Of a stretch of 64,000 nt of DNA, positions 52,396 to 61,136 are shown in pieces. The notes under the pieces are model-generated. The model ran no database searches. It was not told the DNA's origin and saw only the letters and a program-made list of their open reading frames with translations. Positions within the stretch are counted from its first letter, which is position 1, and each line of letters starts with the position of its first letter. A program made the position numbers and the translations under genes. Source of the DNA: Bacteroidota bacterium (GTDB lineage: Bacteria; Bacteroidota; Bacteroidia; 2-12-FULL-35-15); contig JADKIU010000007.1 of NCBI GenBank assembly GCA_016722565.1, positions 615,286-679,285 of the forward strand, read 5' to 3'.

Positions 52396-54201
52396 TTATG
52401 CAGTATGCAACAAGGGCAAAAGATTTAATGAAGATTTTATTTCTTCGAGTTGTTCTATAATATTGTTTTTAAATTCAGTATTACTTTGTTTAATTTTTGG
52501 AATGAGTTCTTCATAATAATCAATACCCTTTAATAAATTAGATTTAAAGGTTTGGAAGTGAGATAATTTTTTATCGGTAATTACATTGAATTGATCTTCA
52601 ATTTCTTTTTTTAAATAATCAAAATATAATTGCAACTCATTCACAAAAATATTGGGTCTATTTAAATTATTTAAAATATTTAGTCGTCCGTAGATATGGT
52701 CAACCATTTGTTTCAGAGAAAACGTGTCAGAAAAATATGCCAAATTTGGACCTGGGCAAATTGTGACTGCGCTTAAATTGTGTGAAAGTTTAGTTTTATT
52801 TTTTAATAAAGCTGATGCCCCAAGACCTTCACATAAACAATCTTTTTCTGTTACTTTTTCAATCTCATGCTTTAAGAAATTGTTATCAGTAATTTGACTC
52901 TTTAGTTGTTTAATTTTTAAATTTTGGTATTCTCTAGAGGCTGTGCAAATAGGCTTATCTGTAAATTCTATATCCATAGAAAGAAATTTTTTGAAACAAG
53001 GGCTTCCTGGTCTGTTTTTATTAATTCTCATTTTACGTTGCTCTTCCGAACTACTACTTCTGAAATTACTAAATGGAACACCTAAAGGTGATGCGTGACT
53101 TAAATAATAATCATCTTTCTTGGCTGATTTTAATTTATTTAGTGTTTCACTATCTACATTAGTTGCTTCTGGCACTAGTAGAAAAGGGCTGCCCCAACCT
53201 GTTGAATCTAAATTATAATAATCAATCAAAAAACTATTTTCTTCACTTGTTCCGATACCACCTTGTGCGGTAATTTTTAATTCTGGTTTAACTATAAAAG
53301 GGTTTCTGCCTAATCTTTTTAATGCATTCTCACATTCTACTAATAACTCATTATACAACTCATTTCTTTTACTTTTAAAATCTTCTAATATTGGGCCTAG
53401 AGGAATTCCATTTGATATAAAAGCGTGCCCCCCGCAATTAATGCCTGATTCAATCCTAAATTCCGAAATCCATAATCCTTTTTTAGCAAGATATTTACCT
53501 TGAATTAAAGCAGAGCGATAATCGCTCACTTTTAGTATAATTTTCTTACTAATAATTCCCTTTAAATTAGGATAAAAATCTTCAAATGTTTCGCAATAAC
53601 TAAATAATCTTGGATTTAACCCAGCAGAGAAAACGATAGAAGATTTAACATTACTATTTGCATAACCTCTTAAAGCGGAAAGAGCATCAGAAAATTGTGT
53701 AGGCAATTCATTACCATCAGGATCATAATTTGGTTTATCTAACTTTGTCATGATATTGACATCAATTTTGCCTGGTATAATTAAATAGCGAAGTTGTTTT
53801 TGTAGTTTTTCTTTTTCATGTGTTTGGCTTGAGAGCATTTTATAATACAAATTTTTTATTTCTGAATCATCAGGTAGCATTTCAAAATACTGAACAATGT
53901 CTTTTCCCGTAATAAAATCTTCGCGCTTAATTTCTTCGATTTGTTTATCAATTATGTCTTGAATTAGATTTAAGTAAGCGGTTATTCTTCTCGCTCTATA
54001 ATCACGCTCAGTCGTGTTAATTTTAACATATCCTATATGTTCATTTTTACAAATTACTTCCCTCATTTGTTCAATAAGATAATCTTCAATTACTGACACA
54101 ACGGAGGTAATACCGTATTTAGCAACTTTTATGGGAGTATCTATCGTGTAGGCTAATCCCATAACCGGGATGTGAAAAGTGTGCGGTGTTAAATCTTTCA
54201 T
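52396..54201 (-). CDS. Large conserved protein of unknown function
   Basis: A 601-residue soluble protein I cannot assign to a named family. N-terminal HIPVMGLAYTIDTPIKVAKYG and the later KITAQGGIGTSEENSFLIDYY hint at a TIM-barrel flavoprotein of the glutamate-synthase or nitronate-monooxygenase type, and SPFLLVPEATNVDSETLNKL may line the barrel. The second half has cysteines in CLCEGLGASALL and a helical C-terminus. The ATG at 54201 (MKDLTPHTF) is preferred. It shares a divergent promoter with the fasciclin gene, holding one FNR-type and one Rrf2-type site, so it is probably NO- or redox-induced. Confidence 0.75.
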   Translation of the reverse strand: MKDLTPHTFHIPVMGLAYTIDTPIKVAKYGITSVVSVIEDYLIEQMREVICKNEHIGYVKINTTERDYRARRITAYLNLIQDIIDKQIEEIKREDFITGKDIVQYFEMLPDDSEIKNLYYKMLSSQTHEKEKLQKQLRYLIIPGKIDVNIMTKLDKPNYDPDGNELPTQFSDALSALRGYANSNVKSSIVFSAGLNPRLFSYCETFEDFYPNLKGIISKKIILKVSDYRSALIQGKYLAKKGLWISEFRIESGINCGGHAFISNGIPLGPILEDFKSKRNELYNELLVECENALKRLGRNPFIVKPELKITAQGGIGTSEENSFLIDYYNLDSTGWGSPFLLVPEATNVDSETLNKLKSAKKDDYYLSHASPLGVPFSNFRSSSSEEQRKMRINKNRPGSPCFKKFLSMDIEFTDKPICTASREYQNLKIKQLKSQITDNNFLKHEIEKVTEKDCLCEGLGASALLKNKTKLSHNLSAVTICPGPNLAYFSDTFSLKQMVDHIYGRLNILNNLNRPNIFVNELQLYFDYLKKEIEDQFNVITDKKLSHFQTFKSNLLKGIDYYEELIPKIKQSNTEFKNNIIEQLEEIKSSLNLLPLLHTA

Positions 54202-54249
54202 AGTACAATTATTTTTTGTTTTGACAAATATATTCACTTTATTTTCAAA

Positions 54250-54267
54250 TAAGACAAGTTTGTCCGA
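54250..54267. promoter_or_regulatory. Second Rrf2-type operator
   Basis: On the - strand TCGGACAAACTTGTCTTA, matching 14 or so of 18 positions of the perfect repeat at 46066. It lies 49 bases upstream of the 601-residue gene. Confidence 0.6.
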
Positions 54268-54291
54268 TTTAAAAACATATTCTCAAACTTA

Positions 54292-54303
54292 TGATTTCAA
54301 TCA
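54292..54303. promoter_or_regulatory. FNR-type palindrome in divergent promoter
   Basis: TGATTTCAATCA, 47 bases upstream of the fasciclin gene and 91 from the divergent unknown gene. Confidence 0.65.
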
Positions 54304-54349
54304 TAAACTATTGAAAATAAACTCGATATTTTTGATAAAAAAATATATT

Positions 54350-54922
54350 ATGAAAACAACATTAAAATACTTATTAATAGCAGGATCTATTGGACTATTC
54401 TCTTGTGGTTCACAAACAGAAGCTACAACAGAAAGTAATAGTGAAAATAACACAGAAGCCACTGCAACTGAAGCTACGGGAGCAGGTCAATCTGGTGTTC
54501 AAGATGCAACATCTAATCCCAATATAGTTCAAGTAGCTATTGGAAGTAAAGATCACACTACTTTAGTTGCAGCAGTTAAGGCAGGCGAACTTGTTGACGC
54601 ATTAAGTAATGCAGGACCTTTTACAGTTTTTGCTCCAACTAACGCAGCTTTCGAAAAATTACCCCCAGGTACAGTAGATGGATTATTAAAACCTGAGAAA
54701 AAAGAAGATCTACAAAACATTTTAGGTTATCACACTTACGTGGGAGCATTAAAGATCGAATATATGAATGATAATCAAGAATATGATATGGTATATGGCG
54801 GTAAAGTGAAAATAACCAAACAAGGTGATAAAACACTCGTAAATGGTTCTGAAATTGTCGCTTCAATTACAACAGCTAACGGTATTATACACGTAATTGG
54901 TGATGTATTATTGCCAAAATAA
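54350..54922 (+). CDS. Fasciclin-domain lipoprotein
   Basis: A 190-residue lipoprotein with Cys19 after IGLFSC, an Ala/Glu/Thr-rich linker, and one fasciclin (FAS1) domain: HTTLVAAVKAGELVDALSNA, GPFTVFAPTNAAFEKLPPGT and the C-terminal NGIIHVIGDVLLPK. FAS1 domains mediate adhesion or, in some bacteria, bind heme or other ligands. The long upstream frame is ignored since the lipobox fixes the start. Genes of this type are common near nos clusters in Bacteroidota. Confidence 0.88.
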   Translation: MKTTLKYLLIAGSIGLFSCGSQTEATTESNSENNTEATATEATGAGQSGVQDATSNPNIVQVAIGSKDHTTLVAAVKAGELVDALSNAGPFTVFAPTNAAFEKLPPGTVDGLLKPEKKEDLQNILGYHTYVGALKIEYMNDNQEYDMVYGGKVKITKQGDKTLVNGSEIVASITTANGIIHVIGDVLLPK

Positions 54923-54989
54923 AAAATATTAATCAAAAAATAAAAAAGAGTTGAATTTTAATACTAAGTATCGATTGTTTGATTAATAA

Positions 54990-55016
54990 GAAGGCTACCT
55001 CAAAAGGGTAGCCTTC
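54990..55016 (+). terminator. Hairpin after the fasciclin gene
   Basis: Stem GAAGGCTACC / GGTAGCCTTC, with a seven-base loop and a weak T tail; likely terminator. Confidence 0.6.
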
Positions 55017-55042
55017 GTCAATTATATGATAAGCAATAAATA

Positions 55043-55054
55043 TGATTATAATCA
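55043..55054. promoter_or_regulatory. FNR-type palindrome upstream of thioredoxin-like gene
   Basis: TGATTATAATCA, 34 bases before the ATG at 55089. It lies in the upstream part of the longest open frame, which argues the start is downstream. Confidence 0.65.
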
Positions 55055-55088
55055 ATATATAAATAATATAATAACCTTTGTGAAAAAA

Positions 55089-55697
55089 ATGGAAACCAAT
55101 GTGTTACAAAAAATTACTAAATCATATAATTATGATGAGTATAAAAAATTGATTATCAAATACGCAGAAGAATATACGACATCTGGAGAAGAATTAAAAG
55201 AACGAATTGCTGCCACATTAATTAACGCTCAGCGAATGAAACGCATAGACAAGCAATGTATAATAAATTACAATTTACACACATTGACAAGTCAAATAAA
55301 TAAAAAACAAAGATGGTTAGTGATTTCAGAAACTTGGTGTGGCGACAGTGCCCAATGTATTCCAGTAATAGCTAAAATTGCAGAACTAAATGAGAATATA
55401 AAATTAGAAATAATTTTCAGAGATGAACATTTAGATGTTATAGATTCTTTTTTAACTAATCGGTCTCGATCTATTCCGAAACTAATATGCATAGATGAGG
55501 AAACCGAGTCTATAAATTTTATTTGGGGGCCAAGACCAAAAGCAATACAAGATAAAGTATTAGAATTAAAAAAAAACAACCATGAAATTACACATGATGA
55601 ACTCGTGAAAAATATTCACCTATGGTATGCTCAAGACAAAACTAAATCTATTCAATCTGAATTTATCGATTTGTTAAATAATGTAAAAATAGATTAA
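55089..55697 (+). CDS. Thioredoxin-like protein (WCGDS type)
   Basis: A 202-residue protein. The first 90 residues are helical; the thioredoxin fold has WLVISETWCGDSAQCIPVI with WCGDS in place of WCxxC, so only one of the two active-site Cys is in the canonical position, with a second Cys three residues later (CGDSAQC). Then IPKLICIDEETESINFIWG and a C-terminal helix. The family (thioredoxin-like, ybbN-unrelated) is common in Bacteroidota. The ATG at 55089 places an FNR-type site upstream. A redox function in NO stress is inferred. Confidence 0.82.
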   Translation: METNVLQKITKSYNYDEYKKLIIKYAEEYTTSGEELKERIAATLINAQRMKRIDKQCIINYNLHTLTSQINKKQRWLVISETWCGDSAQCIPVIAKIAELNENIKLEIIFRDEHLDVIDSFLTNRSRSIPKLICIDEETESINFIWGPRPKAIQDKVLELKKNNHEITHDELVKNIHLWYAQDKTKSIQSEFIDLLNNVKID

Positions 55698-55710
55698 TAA
55701 AGCTATTGTA

Positions 55711-55722
55711 TGATTCAAATCA
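55711..55722. promoter_or_regulatory. FNR-type palindrome upstream of the RIC gene
   Basis: TGATTCAAATCA, 59 bases before the start at 55782. Confidence 0.65.
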
Positions 55723-55781
55723 TTAATTGACGATAATAACCTATCTAATTTTGTATCTAAAATATTATAAAAAATAATAAA

Positions 55782-56726
55782 ATGGAAACAATTGAAACAT
55801 TAGATGTAACAGTCATTGAACCAAAATTTAAACATCCAACTATTTTTCAAAAATTTGATACTCTACAAGAAGGGGAAGCGTTTATTATTCATAACGACCA
55901 TGACCCAAAACCTTTATTTTATCAATTAATTGGAGAAAAAGGAAATATTTTTTCTTGGGAATATCTTAAATCTGGACCAGAGTATTGGGAGGTTAAAATT
56001 AAAAAAAATAATTTTTCTTCCGAGACTACAATTGGTGAACTAGTAGCAAAAGATTTTAGAAAAGCAGAAATATTCAAAAAATATAATTTAGATTTTTGTT
56101 GTGGAGGAAAAAAAACTGTAACTCAAGCATGCAATGAACAAAAAGTTGATTATATGGCAGTTGAAAAAGAATTAAGTATTCTCGACATGGTTAAGACAAC
56201 ACCATCGCAAAAGTTTGATGAATGGAACTTAGATTTTTTGGTTGATTATATTTTAAATACTCACCATGAATATGTGAAAAAAGCTATTCCATTATTGATA
56301 GAATATACAAGCAAAGTAGCAAAGGTACATGGCGACAATCATCCAGAAGTAATAACCATCGCACAAAAATTTAATGAAGCCGCAGAGGAATTAAATGGCC
56401 ATATGAGCAAAGAAGAACAAATACTATTTCCATATATAAAAAAACTTGTTTTAGCTAAATCAAATAAGTTACAAACTCCAAATACTGCCTTTGGAACTAT
56501 AAAAAACCCAATACATATGATGGAAGTTGAACACGATGTAGTGGGCGATATCTTTAAGGAAATTAGAGAACTAACTAATAACTATATGCCTCCTGAAGAT
56601 AGTTGCGCTACTTACAAAGTTTCGTATTTGAAATTAAAAGAATTTGAGGAAGACTTGCATCAACATATTCATTTAGAGAATAATATTCTTTTCCCAAAAA
56701 GCATTTTATTAGAAAATGGATTTTAA
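55782..56726 (+). CDS. ric: Iron-sulfur cluster repair di-iron protein (RIC/ScdA) with N-terminal DUF2249
   Basis: A 314-residue protein of three parts. Residues 1-75 are a DUF2249 domain (FQKFDTLQEGEAFIIHNDHD and QLIGEKGNIFSWEYLKSGPE); 83-120 are ScdA_N with the CCGG motif in KKYNLDFCCGGKK; 145-310 are a hemerythrin-like domain with His/Glu ligands in NTHHEYVKK, MSKEEQILFPY, EHDVVGDIF and HIHLENNILFPK. RIC repairs iron-sulfur clusters after NO damage. It has its own FNR-type site, matching regulation by NO. Confidence 0.92.
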   Translation: METIETLDVTVIEPKFKHPTIFQKFDTLQEGEAFIIHNDHDPKPLFYQLIGEKGNIFSWEYLKSGPEYWEVKIKKNNFSSETTIGELVAKDFRKAEIFKKYNLDFCCGGKKTVTQACNEQKVDYMAVEKELSILDMVKTTPSQKFDEWNLDFLVDYILNTHHEYVKKAIPLLIEYTSKVAKVHGDNHPEVITIAQKFNEAAEELNGHMSKEEQILFPYIKKLVLAKSNKLQTPNTAFGTIKNPIHMMEVEHDVVGDIFKEIRELTNNYMPPEDSCATYKVSYLKLKEFEEDLHQHIHLENNILFPKSILLENGF

Positions 56727-56735
56727 CAATTAATT

Positions 56736-56764
56736 AAACAGACCCTAAATGGGTCTGTTTTAAT
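56736..56764 (+). terminator. Intrinsic terminator after RIC
   Basis: Stem AAACAGACCC / GGGTCTGTTT with loop TAAAT and a following T-rich stretch. Confidence 0.8.
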
Positions 56765-56965
56765 TTAAAGCATTATGTATATAAATGAAAAAACAAAACA
56801 TCAGCTTTAATAAATTTTAATCCTAAATCATTAGATGCAATTGTTTCAATATCAAATAATTTTGACACACTTAAAATACCAATATTAAGAACGTGTCTAA
56901 CATAGAGATTTAGGAACAAGTTACCAAAAATAATAAGGTTAAGTGAAAATGAAATTTATAATAAC

Positions 56966-57331
56966 CTACTTGAGTATTTGCATTTGCATAACCTTAGCGA
57001 TATTTGAGGCCATCAGTTTTATTAAATCCGCTTTTTCGCCAGAAAATAATTCATCTACAGATTCAATAAAAAGTTTGGTCCATTCATCAAAATCCTTCAT
57101 TGATAGTGGCGTTTTTGCATGAATTTCAAGATGTTTATCCATAGGGTTTCCACTATAACTTCCAGTATAGAATACTACGTTTTCCCAAAATTTATACATT
57201 ACTCCTAAATGTTTATCCCATTGAAAATCATCATTAAAGAAATGACTAATAGTTGTATCCTTTTTTACTTTTTCGTAAAAAAGATTAACCAATTTTTCAA
57301 TATCTTTTTTGTTTAGAATGTCCTTTTTCAT
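56966..57331 (-). CDS. Group III truncated hemoglobin
   Basis: A 121-residue globin of the group III (cyanoglobin-like/P) truncated type. LVNLFYEKVKKDTTISHFFN, FWENVVFYTGSYSGNPMDKH and LEIHAKTPLSMKDFDEWTK show the B/C/E helix pattern and the proximal His. Such globins bind NO or O2 and often pair with nitrogen-oxide metabolism. It lies 1 base downstream of nosY and is the last gene of the nos run. Confidence 0.92.
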   Translation of the reverse strand: MKKDILNKKDIEKLVNLFYEKVKKDTTISHFFNDDFQWDKHLGVMYKFWENVVFYTGSYSGNPMDKHLEIHAKTPLSMKDFDEWTKLFIESVDELFSGEKADLIKLMASNIAKVMQMQILK

Positions 57332-57332
57332 T

Positions 57333-58100
57333 TTACAAATCCTTTCTTTTAAATTTTAATAGAGAAATCCAAAACGGAATGATAATCCATAGTAATAAAA
57401 TAAAAAAAGCTATAACTATACCTAAAGATGTGCCAAAAAAGTCTTTAAAAATTGCTCCAGTATATCCCATCATTGCAGAAACATCCATATGTAATAATAT
57501 TAATATTCTAGCTAAATCAATCGGGTTAAACGCAGTAATTGCAACCATAATTTTTTCGATAGGATAATCCGAAAACTGAAATAAAACAAATAAAACAAGG
57601 CCATCAAAAAGCAATGCGAAAAACAACCAAAGCATTATGGCTATACCTATTCCCTTAGCCTTATCTCTTGTAATAATTGAACTTAAAAATGCAATAGCAA
57701 CAAATACAGTTGTAATAAAAAAACCAACCAATAACATCATCACTCCAACATCTGATGGAGCATAAAACAGAATGGGGATTCCTGTTCCAATAAAAAAAGA
57801 CAATAATAAAGATGCGCTTAAACCAAAAAATAGACTCCACCAAATCTTACTTCGTTTTATTGGTTGACTTAACAGCAATTCAATAAACTCAGAACTGTTA
57901 TAAATATAAATAGTTGAAAACACAACAGAAACCAACGGAACAGTTAAAAGTATGACATTTAAAAGTGTTAATAATCCTTTTGTACTATTGTCTTCTAAAC
58001 TAAATACACTCCAGGATAATATTGATAAAATTATCGTGTATACTAAAACAATTTTATTTTTAAGTATATCTAAAACAATAAATTTTATAATTCTATTCAT
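57333..58100 (-). CDS. nosY: ABC transporter permease NosY
   Basis: A 255-residue membrane protein with six hydrophobic segments, the ABC-2-type permease of the nos system: NKIVLVYTIILSILSWSVFS, YIYNSSEFIELLLSQPIKRS and FNPIDLARILILLHMD. It pairs with NosF and NosD in copper-sulfur centre assembly for NosZ. It overlaps nosF by 8 bases. Confidence 0.93.
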   Translation of the reverse strand: MNRIIKFIVLDILKNKIVLVYTIILSILSWSVFSLEDNSTKGLLTLLNVILLTVPLVSVVFSTIYIYNSSEFIELLLSQPIKRSKIWWSLFFGLSASLLLSFFIGTGIPILFYAPSDVGVMMLLVGFFITTVFVAIAFLSSIITRDKAKGIGIAIMLWLFFALLFDGLVLFVLFQFSDYPIEKIMVAITAFNPIDLARILILLHMDVSAMMGYTGAIFKDFFGTSLGIVIAFFILLLWIIIPFWISLLKFKRKDL

Positions 58101-58806
58101 TGTTTCTGTCTTTTAAAATTTTGGCAATTGCTTTTGAAATTCGTTCTTCTCCTGTTGATGATTTTAAATCATCAATTGTTTTATGGAATTGTACAACGCC
58201 ATCTTGCATAAAAATAATTTGAGTAATTAAATCATCCAACTCACTTAACAAGTGTGATGTAATTAATATTAATTTCCCTTTTTGTTTTTCTGTAATAATT
58301 TTTTCTTTTAAAATTTCAGAGGCTAAAGGATCTAATCCCGCTGTAGGCTCATCTAATATTAATACATCTGGATTAAATAAAAAAGCTAGTGTCGCACTTA
58401 CTTTTTGAGTTGTGCCACCAGACAGTGTACTCATTCTTTTATTAAATAAATCTTTTAATTTAAATTTATGTAGTAAATCCTCATCTAATTGTTCGCTAGA
58501 TTTTCTAATTTCTTTCACCATTTCTAAAATCTGACCAATAGTCATATTATCAGGATATCTGCCAATTTGGGGCATATAGCCAATATTCTTTCGGTATTCG
58601 AAATTTTTTGAAATAAACTCTTCTTTAAATTTTATAGTGCCTTCAGAAGGAATAACCATTCCTAAGATACTTTTAATCAAAGTGGTTTTACCACAACCAT
58701 TGGGGCCAATAAGGGCAATGCATTCGCCTTGCTTAAATGATAAGTCTACACTATTTAAAACTTTGAGTTTGCCAAAATTTTTTGACAACTTATTTATTTC
58801 TATCAT
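58093..58806 (-). CDS. nosF: ABC transporter ATP-binding protein NosF
   Basis: A 237-residue ABC ATPase with Walker A LIGPNGCGKTTL, Q-loop YMPQIGRYPD, signature LSGGTTQKVS, Walker B LILDEPTAGLDP and a switch His in ITSHLLSELD. It powers NosY, with NosD as the periplasmic partner. It overlaps nosD by 4 bases (ATGA). Whether the transported species is sulfur or a Cu-S precursor is debated. Confidence 0.94.
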   Translation of the reverse strand: MIEINKLSKNFGKLKVLNSVDLSFKQGECIALIGPNGCGKTTLIKSILGMVIPSEGTIKFKEEFISKNFEYRKNIGYMPQIGRYPDNMTIGQILEMVKEIRKSSEQLDEDLLHKFKLKDLFNKRMSTLSGGTTQKVSATLAFLFNPDVLILDEPTAGLDPLASEILKEKIITEKQKGKLILITSHLLSELDDLITQIIFMQDGVVQFHKTIDDLKSSTGEERISKAIAKILKDRNNE

Positions 58807-60038
58807 AATTTTAAAGAGTGCATTAACGGTGTATTGTCAATAAAATTATCAGGAGTTAAACTGGGCATTATTTTTTCGGATTTATCTAATAAAGTAACCA
58901 TAAAACTTCTAAACAAAAGCATTGCTGGTGGGTTGTTTTCAACGATAACAGAAAAAAGACTTAGTGGATGATAAGGAACATCGCCAATTTTGTTTTTATC
59001 CAAATCATACCCTTCATATTTATCCCAATAATTTCCATTGAAAGTATTTAAAACAAGGGATCCATTAGTACTAATATCAAAAGTATTACCTACAAAATTA
59101 TTTGATGCAATTTCATTATCCATGCAACTAGCTTGGATTTTCATTCCCCATCCATTTGCTTCAAAAATATTTTTTTCAATTTTAATTCTACTAGTGCCTT
59201 CCATGTGTATGCCTTCAGTGTTTTTATAAAATTTATTCCCAAAAATATAACTATCCGATATTTCTTTTAAAAATAAGCCATAAGCTGCATCGCCCCAGTT
59301 CTCGGTAAATGTATTATTAATCATTTTTACCTTATGAGTAAACATAACTGACACACCAGCACCATTATTTTTAAATACGTTAGAAATATAAGAATCATTA
59401 TTTGAAAACATAAAATGTAGTCCATAGCGAATATTGGACGTTGAAACATTTCGCCAAATAATAGAGTTGGTAACAAATTCAAAATAAATTCCATCTCTGT
59501 GACCAGACACTTTATTTGCAATTACCTGCAAGCTGTCGCTTTTCCAACAATGTATACCATTACCAATTTGTTGTTCCTCGACACCATATGCGGTAATGTG
59601 ATTGTTTTTAATGATACAGTTTTTACAAAATTGTAAATAGATTCCAAAAAAATTATCATCAATGATATTATTACTAATGATAACATTATGTGTGTCATAA
59701 ACTTTTATGGCACAAGGATCGTCTAAAGTGGCGAATCCTGAATGTTGAATTTTAAATCCTGAAACTAAAGTATTTGCCGCTTTAATGGAAAGAATTTCAT
59801 ATTTCTTTTGACCATCTAATACCGGGAAATTAACACCAATTAAATTAACTGCTTTACTAATTATTATATTACCTTCTTTATAAATACCTTCATGAACATA
59901 TATGGTATCTCCGTTTTGAATATTATCAAGAGCACTTTTTATACTCTTATATGGCATGGTTTTCCCAACTTCAAATTTATTTGCATATATACAATAAGAA
60001 GTTAAAGAAAGTAATAATAAGACAATTAATTTTTTCAT
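58803..60038 (-). CDS. nosD: Periplasmic copper-binding protein NosD
   Basis: A 411-residue protein with signal peptide (KKLIVLLLLSLTSYCIYA) and a right-handed parallel beta-helix built of short repeats such as NVIISNNIIDDNFFGIYLQF and GAGVSVMFTHKVKMINNTF. NosD delivers copper/sulfur to the CuZ centre of NosZ. Its start overlaps the stop of the NosL fusion gene by 1 base (TAATG). Confidence 0.94.
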   Translation of the reverse strand: MKKLIVLLLLSLTSYCIYANKFEVGKTMPYKSIKSALDNIQNGDTIYVHEGIYKEGNIIISKAVNLIGVNFPVLDGQKKYEILSIKAANTLVSGFKIQHSGFATLDDPCAIKVYDTHNVIISNNIIDDNFFGIYLQFCKNCIIKNNHITAYGVEEQQIGNGIHCWKSDSLQVIANKVSGHRDGIYFEFVTNSIIWRNVSTSNIRYGLHFMFSNNDSYISNVFKNNGAGVSVMFTHKVKMINNTFTENWGDAAYGLFLKEISDSYIFGNKFYKNTEGIHMEGTSRIKIEKNIFEANGWGMKIQASCMDNEIASNNFVGNTFDISTNGSLVLNTFNGNYWDKYEGYDLDKNKIGDVPYHPLSLFSVIVENNPPAMLLFRSFMVTLLDKSEKIMPSLTPDNFIDNTPLMHSLKL

Positions 60039-61060
60039 TATTTATTGATAGTATTCCAGTCGGTAAACTCTGCCGCTAATTCAAGAGCATAGGTAGTTGC
60101 ACTTTCTCTGTCTTTAAAGGCAGCAACATTTCCTCCCATAGGACTTTTTACATTATCTCCTTTAATATAAACAGAAGTCTCAACAGGAAGTAGCTGATTA
60201 TCACTAGGGAAATTTGCAACGAATAATTCAGCATTTAATGCTTTCTCTTTATTATCGTTCTTATAATCTATTAAGCATGAAATATCATCGAATTTATATG
60301 TTCTTCCTTTGGGGGTAAACAATACTGCTGCGAATTGGGGATTTGATATAGTCATTCCACAATTATCGCAGTTGTCAGAATTTATTTTGATAGGATCTGG
60401 ATTTTTTTGTCCACATGAGAAAAAAGATAATAGCATAATTGGTAATACCATAGTCATCGTGTTTTGCTTCTTCAGTTTCTTTGTTTTCAAATACTCTAAA
60501 AAAACAGCAACAACCATTAGTAAACCACTTGTTATAAATAACCAGCCACCAATATCTGGAATTGAATATGCTCCAAAATTCAACAACTGTTTAAATCCTA
60601 TAAGCGGTGGTTGATAGGCCATCCCTGGAACTATTATTGCAGCACTGGGATCTAAATTGTGCCCATAATTATATTCCCAGCGCCAAAAATCGACCATTGC
60701 AATAATTCCAAATAAAACAAATGCCCCCAATAATATATGTAATGCTTTTCTTTTTCTTATCAAAACGACTATTAAGCATGCTAATGCATAGCCACTAATT
60801 ATATAAGGTAAAACCGTAAATTCAATAAACTCATCAGCGTGAAGTGTTTTCATTCCGATGTAGTGATTTAATCCATTAATAATTTCTACCTCACCGCCAA
60901 TTTTATTGGCGTGAATAGTTAAAGCTAATCCCTCTGGATATTGCGGGGCATCTAATTCAATTCTCCAAATTGGATTGAATAAAGATACAACTAATAAAAC
61001 TCCAGCTATCACAAGTAGTCCTTTGGAAATTATTCCAATATTTTTTTCATTTGAGTTCAT
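60038..61060 (-). CDS. nosL: Fusion of a four-helix membrane domain to NosL
   Basis: A 340-residue protein. Residues 1-195 hold four membrane segments with conserved loops (NPIWRIELDAPQYPEGLALT, INGLNHYIGM and FWRWEYNYGHNLDPSAAI). An internal hydrophobic stretch with a lipobox-like MLLSFFSC ends at Cys216, then NosL follows: CDNCGMTIS with Cys231, Cys234 and Met236 for Cu(I), and FDDISCLIDYK. NosL is normally a separate lipoprotein, so this is either a fusion or NosL with an internal start at Met202. It acts as copper chaperone for NosZ. It lies 76 bases after nosZ, with a terminator-like hairpin between. Confidence 0.85.
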   Translation of the reverse strand: MNSNEKNIGIISKGLLVIAGVLLVVSLFNPIWRIELDAPQYPEGLALTIHANKIGGEVEIINGLNHYIGMKTLHADEFIEFTVLPYIISGYALACLIVVLIRKRKALHILLGAFVLFGIIAMVDFWRWEYNYGHNLDPSAAIIVPGMAYQPPLIGFKQLLNFGAYSIPDIGGWLFITSGLLMVVAVFLEYLKTKKLKKQNTMTMVLPIMLLSFFSCGQKNPDPIKINSDNCDNCGMTISNPQFAAVLFTPKGRTYKFDDISCLIDYKNDNKEKALNAELFVANFPSDNQLLPVETSVYIKGDNVKSPMGGNVAAFKDRESATTYALELAAEFTDWNTINK

Positions 61061-61079
61061 AAACGGATTGTTAATTAAA

Positions 61080-61113
61080 TAAAAAGGGAGCAGAAAAAAT
61101 TTGTCTGCTCCCT
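61080..61113 (-). terminator. Terminator-like hairpin inside the nos operon
   Basis: Stem AGGGAGCAGA / TCTGCTCCCT, read on the - strand just after nosZ and followed by a T-rich tail. It would reduce transcription into the accessory genes so that nosZ is made in excess. Confidence 0.75.
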
Positions 61114-61136
61114 ATTATTATAACAAAAATTATTTA

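Noticed and set aside
56766..56938. Open frame of about 55 codons on the - strand downstream of the truncated hemoglobin gene
   Set aside because: It has no start codon, is bounded by stops, and lies in very A+T-rich DNA with no recognisable motif.
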